Counted from the first letter of the stretch, positions 9,278 through 17,610 are shown. The stretch: DNA of 64,000 nucleotides from Rhodobacteraceae bacterium QY30 (GCA_002356635.1 CP023454.1:1844501-1908500); one strand, 5' to 3'. Translations and numbers: made by a program. The notes: generated from the sequence alone by a model not told the origin.

Positions 9278-10675
9278 CTACCGCCCGACCAGGCGGTTTG
9301 CGATCCTGGCCAGCACCGAGGTCCGCTTCCCCCCCGAACGGGCCTCATGCGCGTCGGCGCGGGAATACAGCTGATACATGCCGTGCACCCCCAGCCAGCG
9401 CAGCGGTTCGGCCTCCCACTCCCGGACCTGTCGGTTGACCCACGGCAGGCGCACAAGGTCCGTATCGCGGCCAAGGATCAGGTCAGCCAGCGTCCTCCCG
9501 GCCAGGTTCGAGGTCGAGACGCCCGTTCCCACATATCCCCCCGCCCAGGCGAAACCTGCGGCGCGGTCGTACCCGAGGCTGGCGCACCAATCCCGGGGAA
9601 CCCCCAGGACGCCGCACCAGGCATGGGCCAGCGGCAGGTCCGCTGCCGGGGGCAGGAGGCGGCGCAGGATGGCGTGCAGCTTCTGCACCGTCGCGGCTTG
9701 CGTCTGGCCGCGCGTGTCCGTCCGGCTGCCAAAGCGATAAGGCACCCCGCGCCCGCCCATGGCGATGCGGTCGTCGGCGGTGCGCTGCGCATAGCTGTAG
9801 GTATGGGACGCATCGCTCAAGAGCTCGAACCCGCCCCAGCCGATCTGCTGCCAGACCCGCTCCGGCACCGGCTCTGTCACCACGATGGCACTGTTCAGGG
9901 GCAAAAGCGTGCGGCCCTGCCCCGGCAGACCGGCCGTGAAGCCTTCGGTGGCGCGCACGATGACGGGCGCCGAAATGCGGCCACGGTCCGTTTGGACACG
10001 ACCCTTCCCCAGTTCGGTGACGGTGGTCCCTTCCCAGATCCGCACGCCCAGCCGTTCGACAGCCGCCGCCAGCCCGCGCACCAGCTTGGCAGGTTGCACC
10101 CGCGCCACCCCATGCGTGACCAGCGCGCCCATCGCATCGCGGACATCGATCCGCGCCCGCATCTCGCGGCCCCCGATCAGCTCGACCCGCCCGGAGGGCG
10201 CGCCCCAGGCGATTTCCGTGTCATGCGTTGCGCGGATCCGTTCCATCTGGGCGGGCGTGCAGGCGACCATCAGCCCATTCGTGCGGCGGATGTCAGCCGC
10301 GATCCGTTCCGCGCCCGCGATGCCGATCACCTCCTCAACCGTGTCGCGCAACGCCTGCCCCATCGCGATGACGCCATCGCGATCGCCCGTCGCCTTCAGG
10401 TATTTCTCGCGGCTCCAGGCGAAGGCGCCGGTCAGCCAGCCGCCGTTGCGCCCCGATGCCCCGAAACCCGCAAAGTCCCGCTCGACCAGGGCTACCGCAA
10501 GGTCCGGCTGCTGTGTCTTCAGATACCAGGCGGTCCAAAGGCCGGTGAACCCCGCCCCGATGATGCAGACATCGACGTTCCGGTCCCCGGCAAGCGGGAG
10601 GCGCGGGGGCGGCGGGCCGCCGATCTGGGAATACCAGAACGAGACATCGCCGTTGCGGGCCACCGGTAGGGTCAT
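9278..10675 (-). CDS. FAD-dependent amine/amino-acid oxidoreductase (DAO family)
   Basis: The 465-residue protein has the FAD fold near residue 35 (VDVCIIGAGFTGLWTA), then ALVERDFAGFGASGRNGGW, the second conserved block of the DAO/glycine oxidase superfamily. GYVGTGVSTSNLAGRTLADLI near the C-terminus is the closing FAD-contact region. The pattern resembles gamma-glutamylputrescine oxidase-like enzymes, which oxidise amines with O2 as acceptor. The substrate is unknown. AGGAG precedes the ATG at 10675. The gene follows the glutaminase gene by 20 bases and is probably cotranscribed, which hints at glutamate- or gamma-glutamyl-linked metabolism. Confidence 0.85.
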   Translation of the reverse strand: MTLPVARNGDVSFWYSQIGGPPPPRLPLAGDRNVDVCIIGAGFTGLWTAWYLKTQQPDLAVALVERDFAGFGASGRNGGWLTGAFAWSREKYLKATGDRDGVIAMGQALRDTVEEVIGIAGAERIAADIRRTNGLMVACTPAQMERIRATHDTEIAWGAPSGRVELIGGREMRARIDVRDAMGALVTHGVARVQPAKLVRGLAAAVERLGVRIWEGTTVTELGKGRVQTDRGRISAPVIVRATEGFTAGLPGQGRTLLPLNSAIVVTEPVPERVWQQIGWGGFELLSDASHTYSYAQRTADDRIAMGGRGVPYRFGSRTDTRGQTQAATVQKLHAILRRLLPPAADLPLAHAWCGVLGVPRDWCASLGYDRAAGFAWAGGYVGTGVSTSNLAGRTLADLILGRDTDLVRLPWVNRQVREWEAEPLRWLGVHGMYQLYSRADAHEARSGGKRTSVLARIANRLVGR

Positions 10676-10695
10676 GCATCAACTCCTGAAACACG

Positions 10696-11568
10696 TCATC
10701 CGAAGATCGACCATCCGGTCTGGCGGACAAGCTGCTCGATCGCTTCGGTTCCCAGAAGCGAATTGCCCTGCGCCGACAGCCCCGGCGACCAGACCGCGAT
10801 CGAGGCGCGGCCCGGCGCGATGGCCAGGATCCCGCCGCCCACGCCGCTTTTGCCCGGCAGTCCCACCCGATAGGCGAAATCGCCCGAGGCGTCGTAGTGC
10901 CCGCAGGTCAGCATCAGCGCGTTGATCCGCCGGACCCGGACCGGCGACACCAGCCGCGGCGCGCCGGGAGCATTCATCAGGAACCGCCCCGACCGCGCCA
11001 GCTGCCGGCAGGTCATCTCGACCGCGCACTGGTGGAAATAGGTGCCCAGCGTCAGGTCCGGGTCGTGACGCAGGTTGCCGTGGGCGTGCATGAAATGCGC
11101 CAGCGCATAGTTCAGGTGCCCGGTTTCGCGCTCTGATCGCGCGACATCCTCGTTGATGTGAATTTCGTCATCCTCGGCCGCCTCGCGCACGAACCGCAGC
11201 AGCGATCCCAGCGCCTCGCGCGGGGTCGAGCCGTCCAGGACCGCGTCGGTGGTGGCGATGGCGCCGGCATTGATGAAAGGATTGCGGGGCCGGCCCCGTT
11301 CATGTTCAAGTTGCAGAATCGAGTTGAAGGCCTGCCCCGAAGGTTCGCGCCCCACCCGGTTCCAGAGCGTGTCGCCCAGCTTTCCCAGCGCCAGCGCCAG
11401 CATGAAGACCTTCGAGATCGACTGGATCGAAAACCCCAGATCCGCGTCCCCGGTCGTGAACTCGCGCCCGTCGGCCAGCACCACCGCCATGCCGAAGTGA
11501 CCTGGATCGACACGGGCCAGTTCGGGGATGTAGCGGGCGACCTCGCCGCGCTGGGCGCGGGCCGCCAT
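10696..11568 (-). CDS. glsA: glutaminase
   Basis: A serine-type glutaminase (glutamine to glutamate and ammonia) of the beta-lactamase-like fold. The catalytic SxxK is in SIQSISKVF, followed by NPFINAGAI, and KSGVGGGI lies near the C-terminus. The first ATG, at 11568, gives 290 residues beginning [15 protein letters not shown]. Known family members start about 15-20 residues earlier, and the in-frame upstream codons ([11 protein letters not shown]) fit that missing helix. No ATG, GTG or TTG is available there, only ATT at 11622 or CTG at 11640, so the true start may be non-canonical. The DAO-type oxidase follows in the same orientation. Confidence 0.92.
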   Translation of the reverse strand: MAARAQRGEVARYIPELARVDPGHFGMAVVLADGREFTTGDADLGFSIQSISKVFMLALALGKLGDTLWNRVGREPSGQAFNSILQLEHERGRPRNPFINAGAIATTDAVLDGSTPREALGSLLRFVREAAEDDEIHINEDVARSERETGHLNYALAHFMHAHGNLRHDPDLTLGTYFHQCAVEMTCRQLARSGRFLMNAPGAPRLVSPVRVRRINALMLTCGHYDASGDFAYRVGLPGKSGVGGGILAIAPGRASIAVWSPGLSAQGNSLLGTEAIEQLVRQTGWSIFG

Positions 11569-11645
11569 CTCCTGCCCGATCCGGTCAAGGATGTCCGCCA
11601 GCGGCGGCTCGGTCTCAGGAATGGCCCATCCCCCCCTCAGCCTGC

Positions 11646-11669
11646 GGAACCGGCCCTCCCGCCGGTTCC
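11646..11669 (-). other. strong hairpin between nnrS and glsA
   Basis: GGAACCGGC and GCCGGTTCC form a perfect nine-base stem with a six-base loop in the 120-base gap after nnrS. In the direction of transcription it is not followed by a T-run, so it may be an mRNA-stabilising or weak termination structure rather than a classic terminator. It lies immediately upstream of the glsA translation start region. Confidence 0.55.
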
Positions 11670-11742
11670 CTTGCGTCAGCCTAGCAGAGAGGCGGCGGCT
11701 GGCAACGGCGGATCAGCCGGTGCATCGGCAGCCGGGACAACG

Positions 11743-12951
11743 TCAGGACCGTTGCCCGGAAACCGTCTTCTTGGCCAGGCGCGGCCGCACCAGCACCGGC
11801 CAGTAGACAACGGCGAATCCGGCGTAGGCCACGATCCACAGTCCGCCTGCCAGGTGCAGAAGCCCCATCGCCTCGGGGCGGAGGCCATAGGCCAGCCGCG
11901 CCAGGACCGAGCCGATCAACGCCAGGTATATGCCCGTGGTCGCGGTCGAGGCGGTGAGCGGTCGGCCCGTGTGGCCCAGACTGGCCCGCGTCATGATCGC
12001 CAGCGTCATCAGGCCGATGGCGCCGGCCATCCAGATGTGCTGGCCCGCCGCCGCCGGAATCCAGCCTGCCGCCGCCGCGGCCATCGCCAGAAAGCCCAAG
12101 GGCACGAAGGCGTAGCCCACATGCAGCACCCAGACCAGGGCCTCGCCCCGGGCCCGTCGGCCCGACCAGCGCAACAGACGCCAGAAATGGGCCAGCCCCG
12201 CCAGAAGCAGCGCCGCCCCCACGACCGGCTGCGCGGGCGCGAAGATCCACAGGACCAGGGCGGCGATCCCCAGCGCCATCACCGCCTTGTCGGCCTTGCC
12301 GAACGGCGTGGGCAGGATGGGACTGCGCTGCTGGACCAGCCAGTTGCGGGTGAAACTGGGCACCACGCGCCCTCCGATCAGCGAGACCAGCGTGATCGCC
12401 GCGGCCAGCGCGATCCGCAGGCCGACGCCCGCGTAGGGCGCGCCGCCCTGCATCGCCTCAAGGTGGAACAACAGGTTGGCCAGCGTGAACAGCGCGACCA
12501 GCCCGACCACCGGCAGGTTCCGCCAGTTCTTGCCCGCCGCGATCTCGCGCCCCATGGCGGCGACCAGCGCCACCGGGAAGGCCAGGTCGATGACCGCCGC
12601 CAGCCACGCTCCTCCCGCCGAGAACGCCACCGCGACCCGGCCCGCCAGCCACAGCCCCACAAGCACGGCCAGCGGCCAGCCGACAATGGGCATCCGCCCC
12701 GTCCAGTTGGGGATTGCCGTCATCAGAAAACCTGCGATAACCGCGCCCAGGTAGCCGAACATCATCTCATGCGCGTGCCACGAGATCGGGTCGAAGGCGG
12801 TGGGCAGCGACAGGCCGCCCGCCCACATCCCGATCCACAGCACCATCGCCAGCGCCGCCCAGATGCCCGCGAGCAGGAAAAAGGGCCTGAACCCGAAGCT
12901 GAGGATCGCCGGCCCGGTCCAGGCCCGGATCCGTTCACTGCTTGTCGCCAT
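11743..12951 (-). CDS. nnrS: NnrS family haem-copper membrane protein
   Basis: NnrS proteins are polytopic membrane proteins of nitric-oxide responsive and denitrification regulons; they protect against nitrosative stress. The 402-residue protein opens with the family signature region (FGFRPFFLLAG), has WHAHEMMFGY with histidines that may bind metal, and has about 12 hydrophobic segments. ATG 12951 was chosen because the homologous region starts right after it and AGGTG precedes it. It overlaps the end of the upstream cyclo-ligase gene by 17 bases. It is the last gene of a run that begins at the truncated haemoglobin gene. Confidence 0.92.
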   Translation of the reverse strand: MATSSERIRAWTGPAILSFGFRPFFLLAGIWAALAMVLWIGMWAGGLSLPTAFDPISWHAHEMMFGYLGAVIAGFLMTAIPNWTGRMPIVGWPLAVLVGLWLAGRVAVAFSAGGAWLAAVIDLAFPVALVAAMGREIAAGKNWRNLPVVGLVALFTLANLLFHLEAMQGGAPYAGVGLRIALAAAITLVSLIGGRVVPSFTRNWLVQQRSPILPTPFGKADKAVMALGIAALVLWIFAPAQPVVGAALLLAGLAHFWRLLRWSGRRARGEALVWVLHVGYAFVPLGFLAMAAAAAGWIPAAAGQHIWMAGAIGLMTLAIMTRASLGHTGRPLTASTATTGIYLALIGSVLARLAYGLRPEAMGLLHLAGGLWIVAYAGFAVVYWPVLVRPRLAKKTVSGQRS

Positions 12952-13636
12952 CGCGCACCTGCTGAAGTCCGTTCTCGGTGATGATCGCCGCCATGGGAAT
13001 GTCATGCGGCTGCGGATAGATCGTCGCGATCCGCGCGATCTGAAGGCCGATGCCGATGGCCAGCGGCCGGGGGTCGGCCGCGGCCAGCGTCCGGTCGAAG
13101 TAGCCGCCGCCATAGCCCAGGCGGAAGCAGCCGCCATCCCAGCCGACCACCGGCGACAGGGTGATGTCGGGCCGGATCATCGGGCCCTCGGCCGGAACCG
13201 GGATGTTCCAGAAGCCGCGCTCCATCTTCGTGCCCGGCGTCCAGGCCCGGAAACCCAGGGGCCGGCCCTTTTCCACCACCAGCGGCAGCGCCGCCCGGGC
13301 CCCGCGTGCCTCCAGCCCCGCGAGCCAGAAACGCAGGTCCAATTCGGCCTTGATTGGCCACCATGCGGAAACGGTCAACCCCTCAAGGCTGTCGAACCGC
13401 CGCGAAAGGAAACTGTCCAATGCCGAGGCGATGGCCTGCGCCGCGGCCTGGCGGGTCGCCACCGGCAGCGCCGCGCGTTCGTCCAGCAGGCGCACCCGTT
13501 CGGCCTTGCGCCACCGCGCCACATCTTCGGCCTGCCGGGGGTCGACCGCCAGCGGATCGAAATAAGCGGGGTCGATCTCATGCGCCAGGCAGGGTGGCGA
13601 GGCATAGCCCCGCGTCGGGCGTTCGTCGTCGTTCAT
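12935..13636 (-). CDS. 5-formyltetrahydrofolate cyclo-ligase family protein
   Basis: The family converts 5-formyl-THF to 5,10-methenyl-THF with ATP. The signature LGYGGGYFDRTL lies near residue 175, preceded by VVGWDGGCFRLG. The N-terminal part has the basic WRKAERVRLL helix typical of the family. At 233 residues it is longer than the usual 180-200 because of a 40-residue N-terminal extension. It overlaps both neighbours: its ATG shares ATGA with the nitronate monooxygenase stop, and its end overlaps nnrS. Its presence in a nitric-oxide operon is unusual. Confidence 0.88.
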   Translation of the reverse strand: MNDDERPTRGYASPPCLAHEIDPAYFDPLAVDPRQAEDVARWRKAERVRLLDERAALPVATRQAAAQAIASALDSFLSRRFDSLEGLTVSAWWPIKAELDLRFWLAGLEARGARAALPLVVEKGRPLGFRAWTPGTKMERGFWNIPVPAEGPMIRPDITLSPVVGWDGGCFRLGYGGGYFDRTLAAADPRPLAIGIGLQIARIATIYPQPHDIPMAAIITENGLQQVRDGDKQ

Positions 13637-14661
13637 GCCTTCGCCTCCCAGTTGCCATCGACGCGCGCCAGCGCGGCGCGCGCCCCGGCCATGATCCCGG
13701 CAATCCGCTCGGCTGCGGTGGGAATGTCGTCGATCAGGCCCGTCCCCTGGCCAGCATAAAGGGCCATCGCTTCCAGATCGCCGGTCGTCGTGCGCAGCGG
13801 GGAGTCGGTGCTGAACTTCAGAAGCTTCCGCCCCGCATCCTCGGCCAGATGTTCGCGCGGCAGGCGGTCGGGATGATGGCCGGTCAGGTTGTGGCCCAAG
13901 GCCCGGGTGACGGAATTCCCGATCACCCGCACCGGGGAATCGGGCGGCCAGTTCAGCGCATAGACATCCGTGTAGACGGTATCCGCGCCCGTGGCGGCGA
14001 CGACACGGTCCTTGTGGTAATCATGCGCGAAGGATTCCTTCGTCGCAAGGAAGGCCGTGCCGCAATGGATCCCCTGCGCGCCCAAGGCCAGCGCGGCGAC
14101 AAGGCTTGCACCCGTCCCGAAGCCGCCCGAGGCGACCAGCGGCAGGTCGGTCACGCGCGCCACCTCTTCGATCAGGACCAGCGCGGCGGTCTTGCCATGG
14201 ACATGCCCCCCCGCCTCGACCCCCTGCACGATGATGACATCCGCCCCCGCCCCGGCCGCGGCGCGCGCCGCCTCGATCGTGCCGACCTGGTGCAGCACCA
14301 GACAGCCCGCCGCTTTCGCCCGGGCGATGGCCGCTGGCACGACCTCCCAGAAAAAGCACATCGCGGGCACCTTGCGATCCAGACAGACCCCCAGTTCCCG
14401 GTCAAACAGCGTGGCTTCGGTTCCCGCCGGGATCAGGTTGACCGCGAAAGGCCGGTCGGTCGCCGCACGCAGGGCGTCGATCTCGGCCCCGATGAAGGCC
14501 GGATCCTCACGCACCATGCCCAGCATCGCATAGCCGCCCGCGTTGGCCACTGCCGCGGCAAGGCCCGAGCGCGAGACGCCCCCCATCCCGGCCAGAAGGA
14601 TCGGCACCTCGCACCCAAGCGTCCTGCACAACGGAGTCTGCAATCGGGGATCAATCGACAT
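13633..14661 (-). CDS. nitronate monooxygenase (2-nitropropane dioxygenase-like)
   Basis: An FMN TIM-barrel enzyme of 342 residues. PILLAGMGGVSRSGLAAAVANAGG near the N-terminus and the phosphate-binding SGGFGTGASLVAALALGAQG near residue 200 are typical. It probably oxidises alkyl nitronates such as propionate 3-nitronate. The catalytic His region is probably VQGVEAGGHVHG. The ATG at 14661 is used because homology starts there and GAAGGAG lies upstream; it overlaps the DUF488 gene by 11 bases. The cluster context suggests a role with nitrosative or nitro-compound stress. Confidence 0.88.
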   Translation of the reverse strand: MSIDPRLQTPLCRTLGCEVPILLAGMGGVSRSGLAAAVANAGGYAMLGMVREDPAFIGAEIDALRAATDRPFAVNLIPAGTEATLFDRELGVCLDRKVPAMCFFWEVVPAAIARAKAAGCLVLHQVGTIEAARAAAGAGADVIIVQGVEAGGHVHGKTAALVLIEEVARVTDLPLVASGGFGTGASLVAALALGAQGIHCGTAFLATKESFAHDYHKDRVVAATGADTVYTDVYALNWPPDSPVRVIGNSVTRALGHNLTGHHPDRLPREHLAEDAGRKLLKFSTDSPLRTTTGDLEAMALYAGQGTGLIDDIPTAAERIAGIMAGARAALARVDGNWEAKA

Positions 14662-15043
14662 GGTGGCGTCGCTCCTTCTCATGATGGGCAATAAGATAGT
14701 CCCGCAGGACCAGGGCATTGTTCCGCCGGGGCTCCTTCGCGGCATATAGGAAGGTCACGGGGCCCCGGGCGCACCAGTCCAGACAGCGTGCCACGGCGTC
14801 GGGCGCGTGGTCCAGTTCGTCGGCGTAGCGGGCGGGGAAGTCCGCCCAATGCGCCGGATCGGCATGGACCCAGTGGCGCAAGGCATCGCTGGGGGCAGCG
14901 TCGCGGATCCAGTCGTCCAGGGCCAGCCGGGCCTTCGCAACGCCGCGGGGCCACAGCCGGTCGACCAGGATCCGGGCGCCGATCGTCGGAGCGGTGTCGT
15001 AGACGCGGTGCAGGTGGATTTCCGGCCGGATCATCGCTGTCAT
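14651..15043 (-). CDS. DUF488 family protein
   Basis: A 130-residue cytosolic protein with the DUF488 signatures: RVYD near the start, LVDRLWPRGVAK, and a C-terminal VTFLYAAKEPRRNNALVLRDYL. The biochemical role of the family is unknown. It lies between the truncated haemoglobin and nitronate monooxygenase genes on the same strand (23-base gap upstream, 11-base overlap downstream) and is therefore likely part of the NsrR-linked transcript. ATG 15043 is followed by a second possible start (MIRPE) three codons later. Confidence 0.85.
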   Translation of the reverse strand: MTAMIRPEIHLHRVYDTAPTIGARILVDRLWPRGVAKARLALDDWIRDAAPSDALRHWVHADPAHWADFPARYADELDHAPDAVARCLDWCARGPVTFLYAAKEPRRNNALVLRDYLIAHHEKERRHHVD

Positions 15044-15066
15044 CCCCTTCCCTTCCCCGCGTCCAC

Positions 15067-15528
15067 TTACAGCTTCGGCGGCAGTCCCCCGCGTCCATAA
15101 TTGTTACGGGCATCCTCGACATTGGCGTGGATCGAGAAGGCGATCCGTTCAGCCCGCTCGATCACCCAGGCAGCGCCTTCTGGGGTGCAGACCTCTGCGG
15201 CGGTCTGGCGGAAGAGCGTCAGCCAGCGGTCGAAATGCGTCCGGTCCACCGGCAACGTCAGGTGCTTGGGCATCGGCGCGCCGTGATAGCGCCCCGTCAT
15301 CAAGGCGACCGAGGACCAGAACTCCACCATCCGCGCCAGATGCGGCGTCCAGTCCGCGATGCGGTCGGCGAAGATCGGACCCAGCACCGGGTCCGCCCGG
15401 ACACGGTCGTAGAAGCGATGGACAAGCCGCGTCAGGACGGCATCGGAAAGCCCCGTCCGCGCCATCAGATCGGCCGTCATCTGCGGCCGGGCCGAAGTCA
15501 TCACTTCGGAAGGGGTTTCAGTGGTCAT
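15067..15528 (-). CDS. group III truncated haemoglobin
   Basis: A 153-residue protein with the 2-over-2 globin pattern of group III truncated haemoglobins: FYDRVRADPVLGPIF in the A/B helices, a Trp-containing E helix region (MVEFWSSVALMTG), the proximal His in PKHLTLP (residue about 89), then HFDRWLTLF. These haemoglobins bind oxygen and nitric oxide. ATG 15528 is used; upstream in-frame codons run through the operator and are not coding. It is the first gene downstream of the palindrome shared with nsrR, so it should be the first induced when NsrR is inactivated. Confidence 0.9.
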   Translation of the reverse strand: MTTETPSEVMTSARPQMTADLMARTGLSDAVLTRLVHRFYDRVRADPVLGPIFADRIADWTPHLARMVEFWSSVALMTGRYHGAPMPKHLTLPVDRTHFDRWLTLFRQTAAEVCTPEGAAWVIERAERIAFSIHANVEDARNNYGRGGLPPKL

Positions 15529-15536
15529 GACGCGCC

Positions 15537-15559
15537 AATCGGTATTTGCAATACCAATT
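15537..15559. promoter_or_regulatory. candidate NsrR operator (inverted repeat)
   Basis: Arms AATCGGTATT (15537-15546) and AATACCAATT (15550-15559) with a three-base spacer TGC; nine of ten arm positions pair. The core GGTATT/AATACC is perfect. It lies in the 79-base divergent gap between the truncated haemoglobin start (15528) and nsrR (15608), where one site could repress both promoters. The AT-rich dyad is of the kind used by Rrf2 regulators, but it is not an exact match to the enterobacterial NsrR consensus. Confidence 0.65.
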
Positions 15560-15607
15560 AGGACATCGTAAGAGGCTTTGTAAATAGCCCTTCGACACGG
15601 AACCCGG

Positions 15608-16045
15608 ATGCGCCTGACCTCCTTCACCGACTTCGGCCTTCGCGCGTTGATGCGCATGGCCTCGGACCCCGGCCGGGCCTTCTCGACGGCGGAACTGGCC
15701 GAAGAGTTTTCCCTGTCGCGCAATCACCTGACCAAGATCATCGCGGCCCTGGCGCAAGGCGGGATCGTCACCACGCGGCGTGGCGGCGGCGGTGGCGCAA
15801 CACTCGCCTGCCCACCCGCCGAAATCCGGCTGGGCCAGGTCGTCCGGCTTCTGGAAACCGGTCAGCCGCTGGTCGAATGCCTGGGCAGCGATGTCGTCAC
15901 CTGCACTGTCGCCGGTTGCTGCCGCCTGAAGGCCCGGCTGCGCTTCGCCGAAGAGGCATTCCTGGCTGATCTGGACCGATCGACCCTTGCGGACGTGGCC
16001 CTGCCAGCGGTGCCCCGTCCCGTGCCTCTGAACGTCGGCGGCTGA
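15608..16045 (+). CDS. nsrR: Rrf2 family nitric-oxide sensing repressor, NsrR type
   Basis: A 145-residue winged-helix protein. Residues 1-60 (MRLTSFTDFGLRALMRMA, then LAEEFSLSRNHLTKII) match NsrR rather than IscR. The Fe-S ligand region is VECLGSDVVTCTVAGCCRLK, with Cys91, Cys99 and Cys104/105, comparable to the three cysteines of NsrR that hold a nitric-oxide-labile cluster. It is transcribed divergently from the haemoglobin-to-nnrS run, with a palindrome between them. The ribosome site is weak. Confidence 0.9.
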   Translation: MRLTSFTDFGLRALMRMASDPGRAFSTAELAEEFSLSRNHLTKIIAALAQGGIVTTRRGGGGGATLACPPAEIRLGQVVRLLETGQPLVECLGSDVVTCTVAGCCRLKARLRFAEEAFLADLDRSTLADVALPAVPRPVPLNVGG

Positions 16046-16193
16046 GGGGGCGACACAGCGTCGCGTTCCGGACTTCGTTGCGCGAGGTACCCCAGGCATA
16101 TGTATCGCCAGCGCAAGCCGCGCTCACGGTCAGACAGCAACGGGCATGGGCACAAGGCCGCCGCGCCCCTCTATCCCCGTATTTGCCCCAAGG

Positions 16194-16430
16194 TCAGAGC
16201 GGTTGCAGGAGTGCCCGGATTTCTTCGGCCGTCAGAACCTTGCCCGTCGACACAAGCCGTTCGTCGATGACCAGGCCAGGCGTCGACATCACGCCATAGC
16301 CCGCGATCTGGGCCATGTCGGTTACCTTCACCAGCTCCACCTCTTTCCCCGCGGCACGCGCGGCGGCCAGGGCATTCTCACCCAGAGCCACGCAGCGGCG
16401 GCACCCCGAACCCAGAACCTTGGTGATCAT
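16194..16430 (-). CDS. small thioredoxin-like protein (redox-active disulfide protein 2 family)
   Basis: A 78-residue protein with a CxxC redox centre in LGSGCRRCVAL and the thioredoxin-fold cis-proline in GVMSTPGLVID. These mini-thioredoxins are typically encoded next to ArsP/DUF318 permeases, as here (23 bases downstream of one). Inference: it reduces or delivers substrate for the permease, or recycles the arsenate reductase. ATG 16430 has AAAGGA upstream. Confidence 0.88.
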   Translation of the reverse strand: MITKVLGSGCRRCVALGENALAAARAAGKEVELVKVTDMAQIAGYGVMSTPGLVIDERLVSTGKVLTAEEIRALLQPL

Positions 16431-16453
16431 GCCATGTCCTTTCCATCGGCGTT

Positions 16454-17515
16454 TCAGACAAACCACGGTGTCAGCGCATTGAAGACCAAACCCATCACGA
16501 CGATACCGGCCGTCAGCACGCCGACGAACATCGTCAGAAGGCGCATCTTCACCACGCGCTTGAGAAGGATGAGCGAGGGAAGCGACAGCGCGGTGACCGC
16601 CATCATGAACGACAGCACCGTGCCCAGCCCGACCCCCTTGGCCAGCAGCGCCTCGGCAATGGGCAGTGTGCCGAAGATGTCGGGGTACATCGGAATCCCG
16701 ATCACCGTGGCCAAGGGGACCGACCACCACTTGTCCTGACCAAGAAGGCCAGTGACCACGGCCTCGGGCACCCAGTTGTGGATCGCTGCGCCGATGCCGA
16801 CGCCGATCAGCACATAAGGCCAGACCCGCCGCAGGATCGCCGCGACCTCACCCTTCGCAAAGGCGCCCCGCGCGCTCCGCGTCATCGACTGTTCGTTGTC
16901 GTGCACGGGAACGGTCCGGACGAAATCGGCCACCTGATCCTCCATCCCGGCGCGGCCGATCAGGGTGCCCGCAACAACGGCAATCACCAGCCCGACCGCC
17001 ACATAGGCCAGCGCCACCGGCCAGTTGAACACCGAGGCCAGCAGGATCAGCGACGCCAGATCGACCAGCGGCGAGGAAATAAGGAAAGAAAATGTGACCG
17101 CCCGCGGCAGCCCCGCAGCAGTGAAGCCGATGAAGATCGGGATCGACGAGCAGGAACAGAAAGGCGTGATCGTCCCCAGAAGCGCGGCCAGCACGCTGGC
17201 CCCCAGCCCCGTCCGACCGCCCAGTATCCGCCGCGTCCGCTCAGGCGGGAAATAGCTCTGCACCCACGAGATTCCGAAGATCAGGACCGACAGCAGCAGG
17301 AAGATCTTGATCACGTCATAGATGAAGAACTGCACCGACCCGCCCAGCCGAGAGGCCGGATCCAGGCCCGCCGCGGCGATCCCGGCACCGACCAGGTCAT
17401 TCAGCCAGGTCATGCGCAGAACCTGATCGTTGAACCATGACAGGATGTTCATCCCGATCGTCCCCGCTTGTTCGTCGCTGCCCGGCGGCTGCCCCCCTCC
17501 GTCCTGTCCTGCCAT
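16454..17515 (-). CDS. ArsP-like permease (DUF318/UPF0718)
   Basis: A 353-residue polytopic membrane protein with about eight hydrophobic segments in two homologous halves. The signature TPFCSCSSIPIFIGF with paired cysteines marks the DUF318 family, which includes the organoarsenical (methyl-As(III)) efflux permease ArsP. A hydrophilic loop around residues 195-235 separates the halves. The start at 17515 lacks a good ribosome site; the internal MNILSW at 17449 is possible. It is divergent from the arsR-arsC fusion and cotranscribed with the small thioredoxin. An FNR-like box sits in the divergent promoter. The substrate is inferred from context. Confidence 0.82.
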   Translation of the reverse strand: MAGQDGGGQPPGSDEQAGTIGMNILSWFNDQVLRMTWLNDLVGAGIAAAGLDPASRLGGSVQFFIYDVIKIFLLLSVLIFGISWVQSYFPPERTRRILGGRTGLGASVLAALLGTITPFCSCSSIPIFIGFTAAGLPRAVTFSFLISSPLVDLASLILLASVFNWPVALAYVAVGLVIAVVAGTLIGRAGMEDQVADFVRTVPVHDNEQSMTRSARGAFAKGEVAAILRRVWPYVLIGVGIGAAIHNWVPEAVVTGLLGQDKWWSVPLATVIGIPMYPDIFGTLPIAEALLAKGVGLGTVLSFMMAVTALSLPSLILLKRVVKMRLLTMFVGVLTAGIVVMGLVFNALTPWFV

Positions 17516-17596
17516 GAGCGGCGCTGACTTGCCAACCCCGCTTTCAAGGCGACATCACTGCGTCACAGAAACCTGCATTTCTGACCCCGGATCGCC

Positions 17597-17610
17597 TTGA
17601 GATGGATCAA
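17597..17610. promoter_or_regulatory. FNR/FnrL-like box between permease and arsR-arsC
   Basis: TTGAGATGGATCAA matches TTGAT-N4-ATCAA at nine of ten defined positions. It is 81 bases upstream of the permease start and about 70 bases upstream of the fusion gene start, so either promoter, or both, could be oxygen-controlled. It lies outside any gene. Confidence 0.5.

Noticed and set aside
11568-11640. A frameshift to explain the missing glsA start (ATG GGC CAT TCC TGA lies just upstream in another frame).
   Set aside because: A single-base change could join them, but the sequence gives no homopolymer evidence of error, and an ATT or CTG start explains the frame without one.
11158-12981. A plus-strand open frame of about 607 codons opposite glsA and nnrS.
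   Set aside because: It is an antisense shadow: Arg/Gln/His-rich, no motif, and the minus strand shows intact GlsA and NnrS.
16046-16193. A possible small gene between nsrR and the mini-thioredoxin gene.
   Set aside because: Available frames are short, lack ribosome sites and have no hydrophobic or domain pattern.
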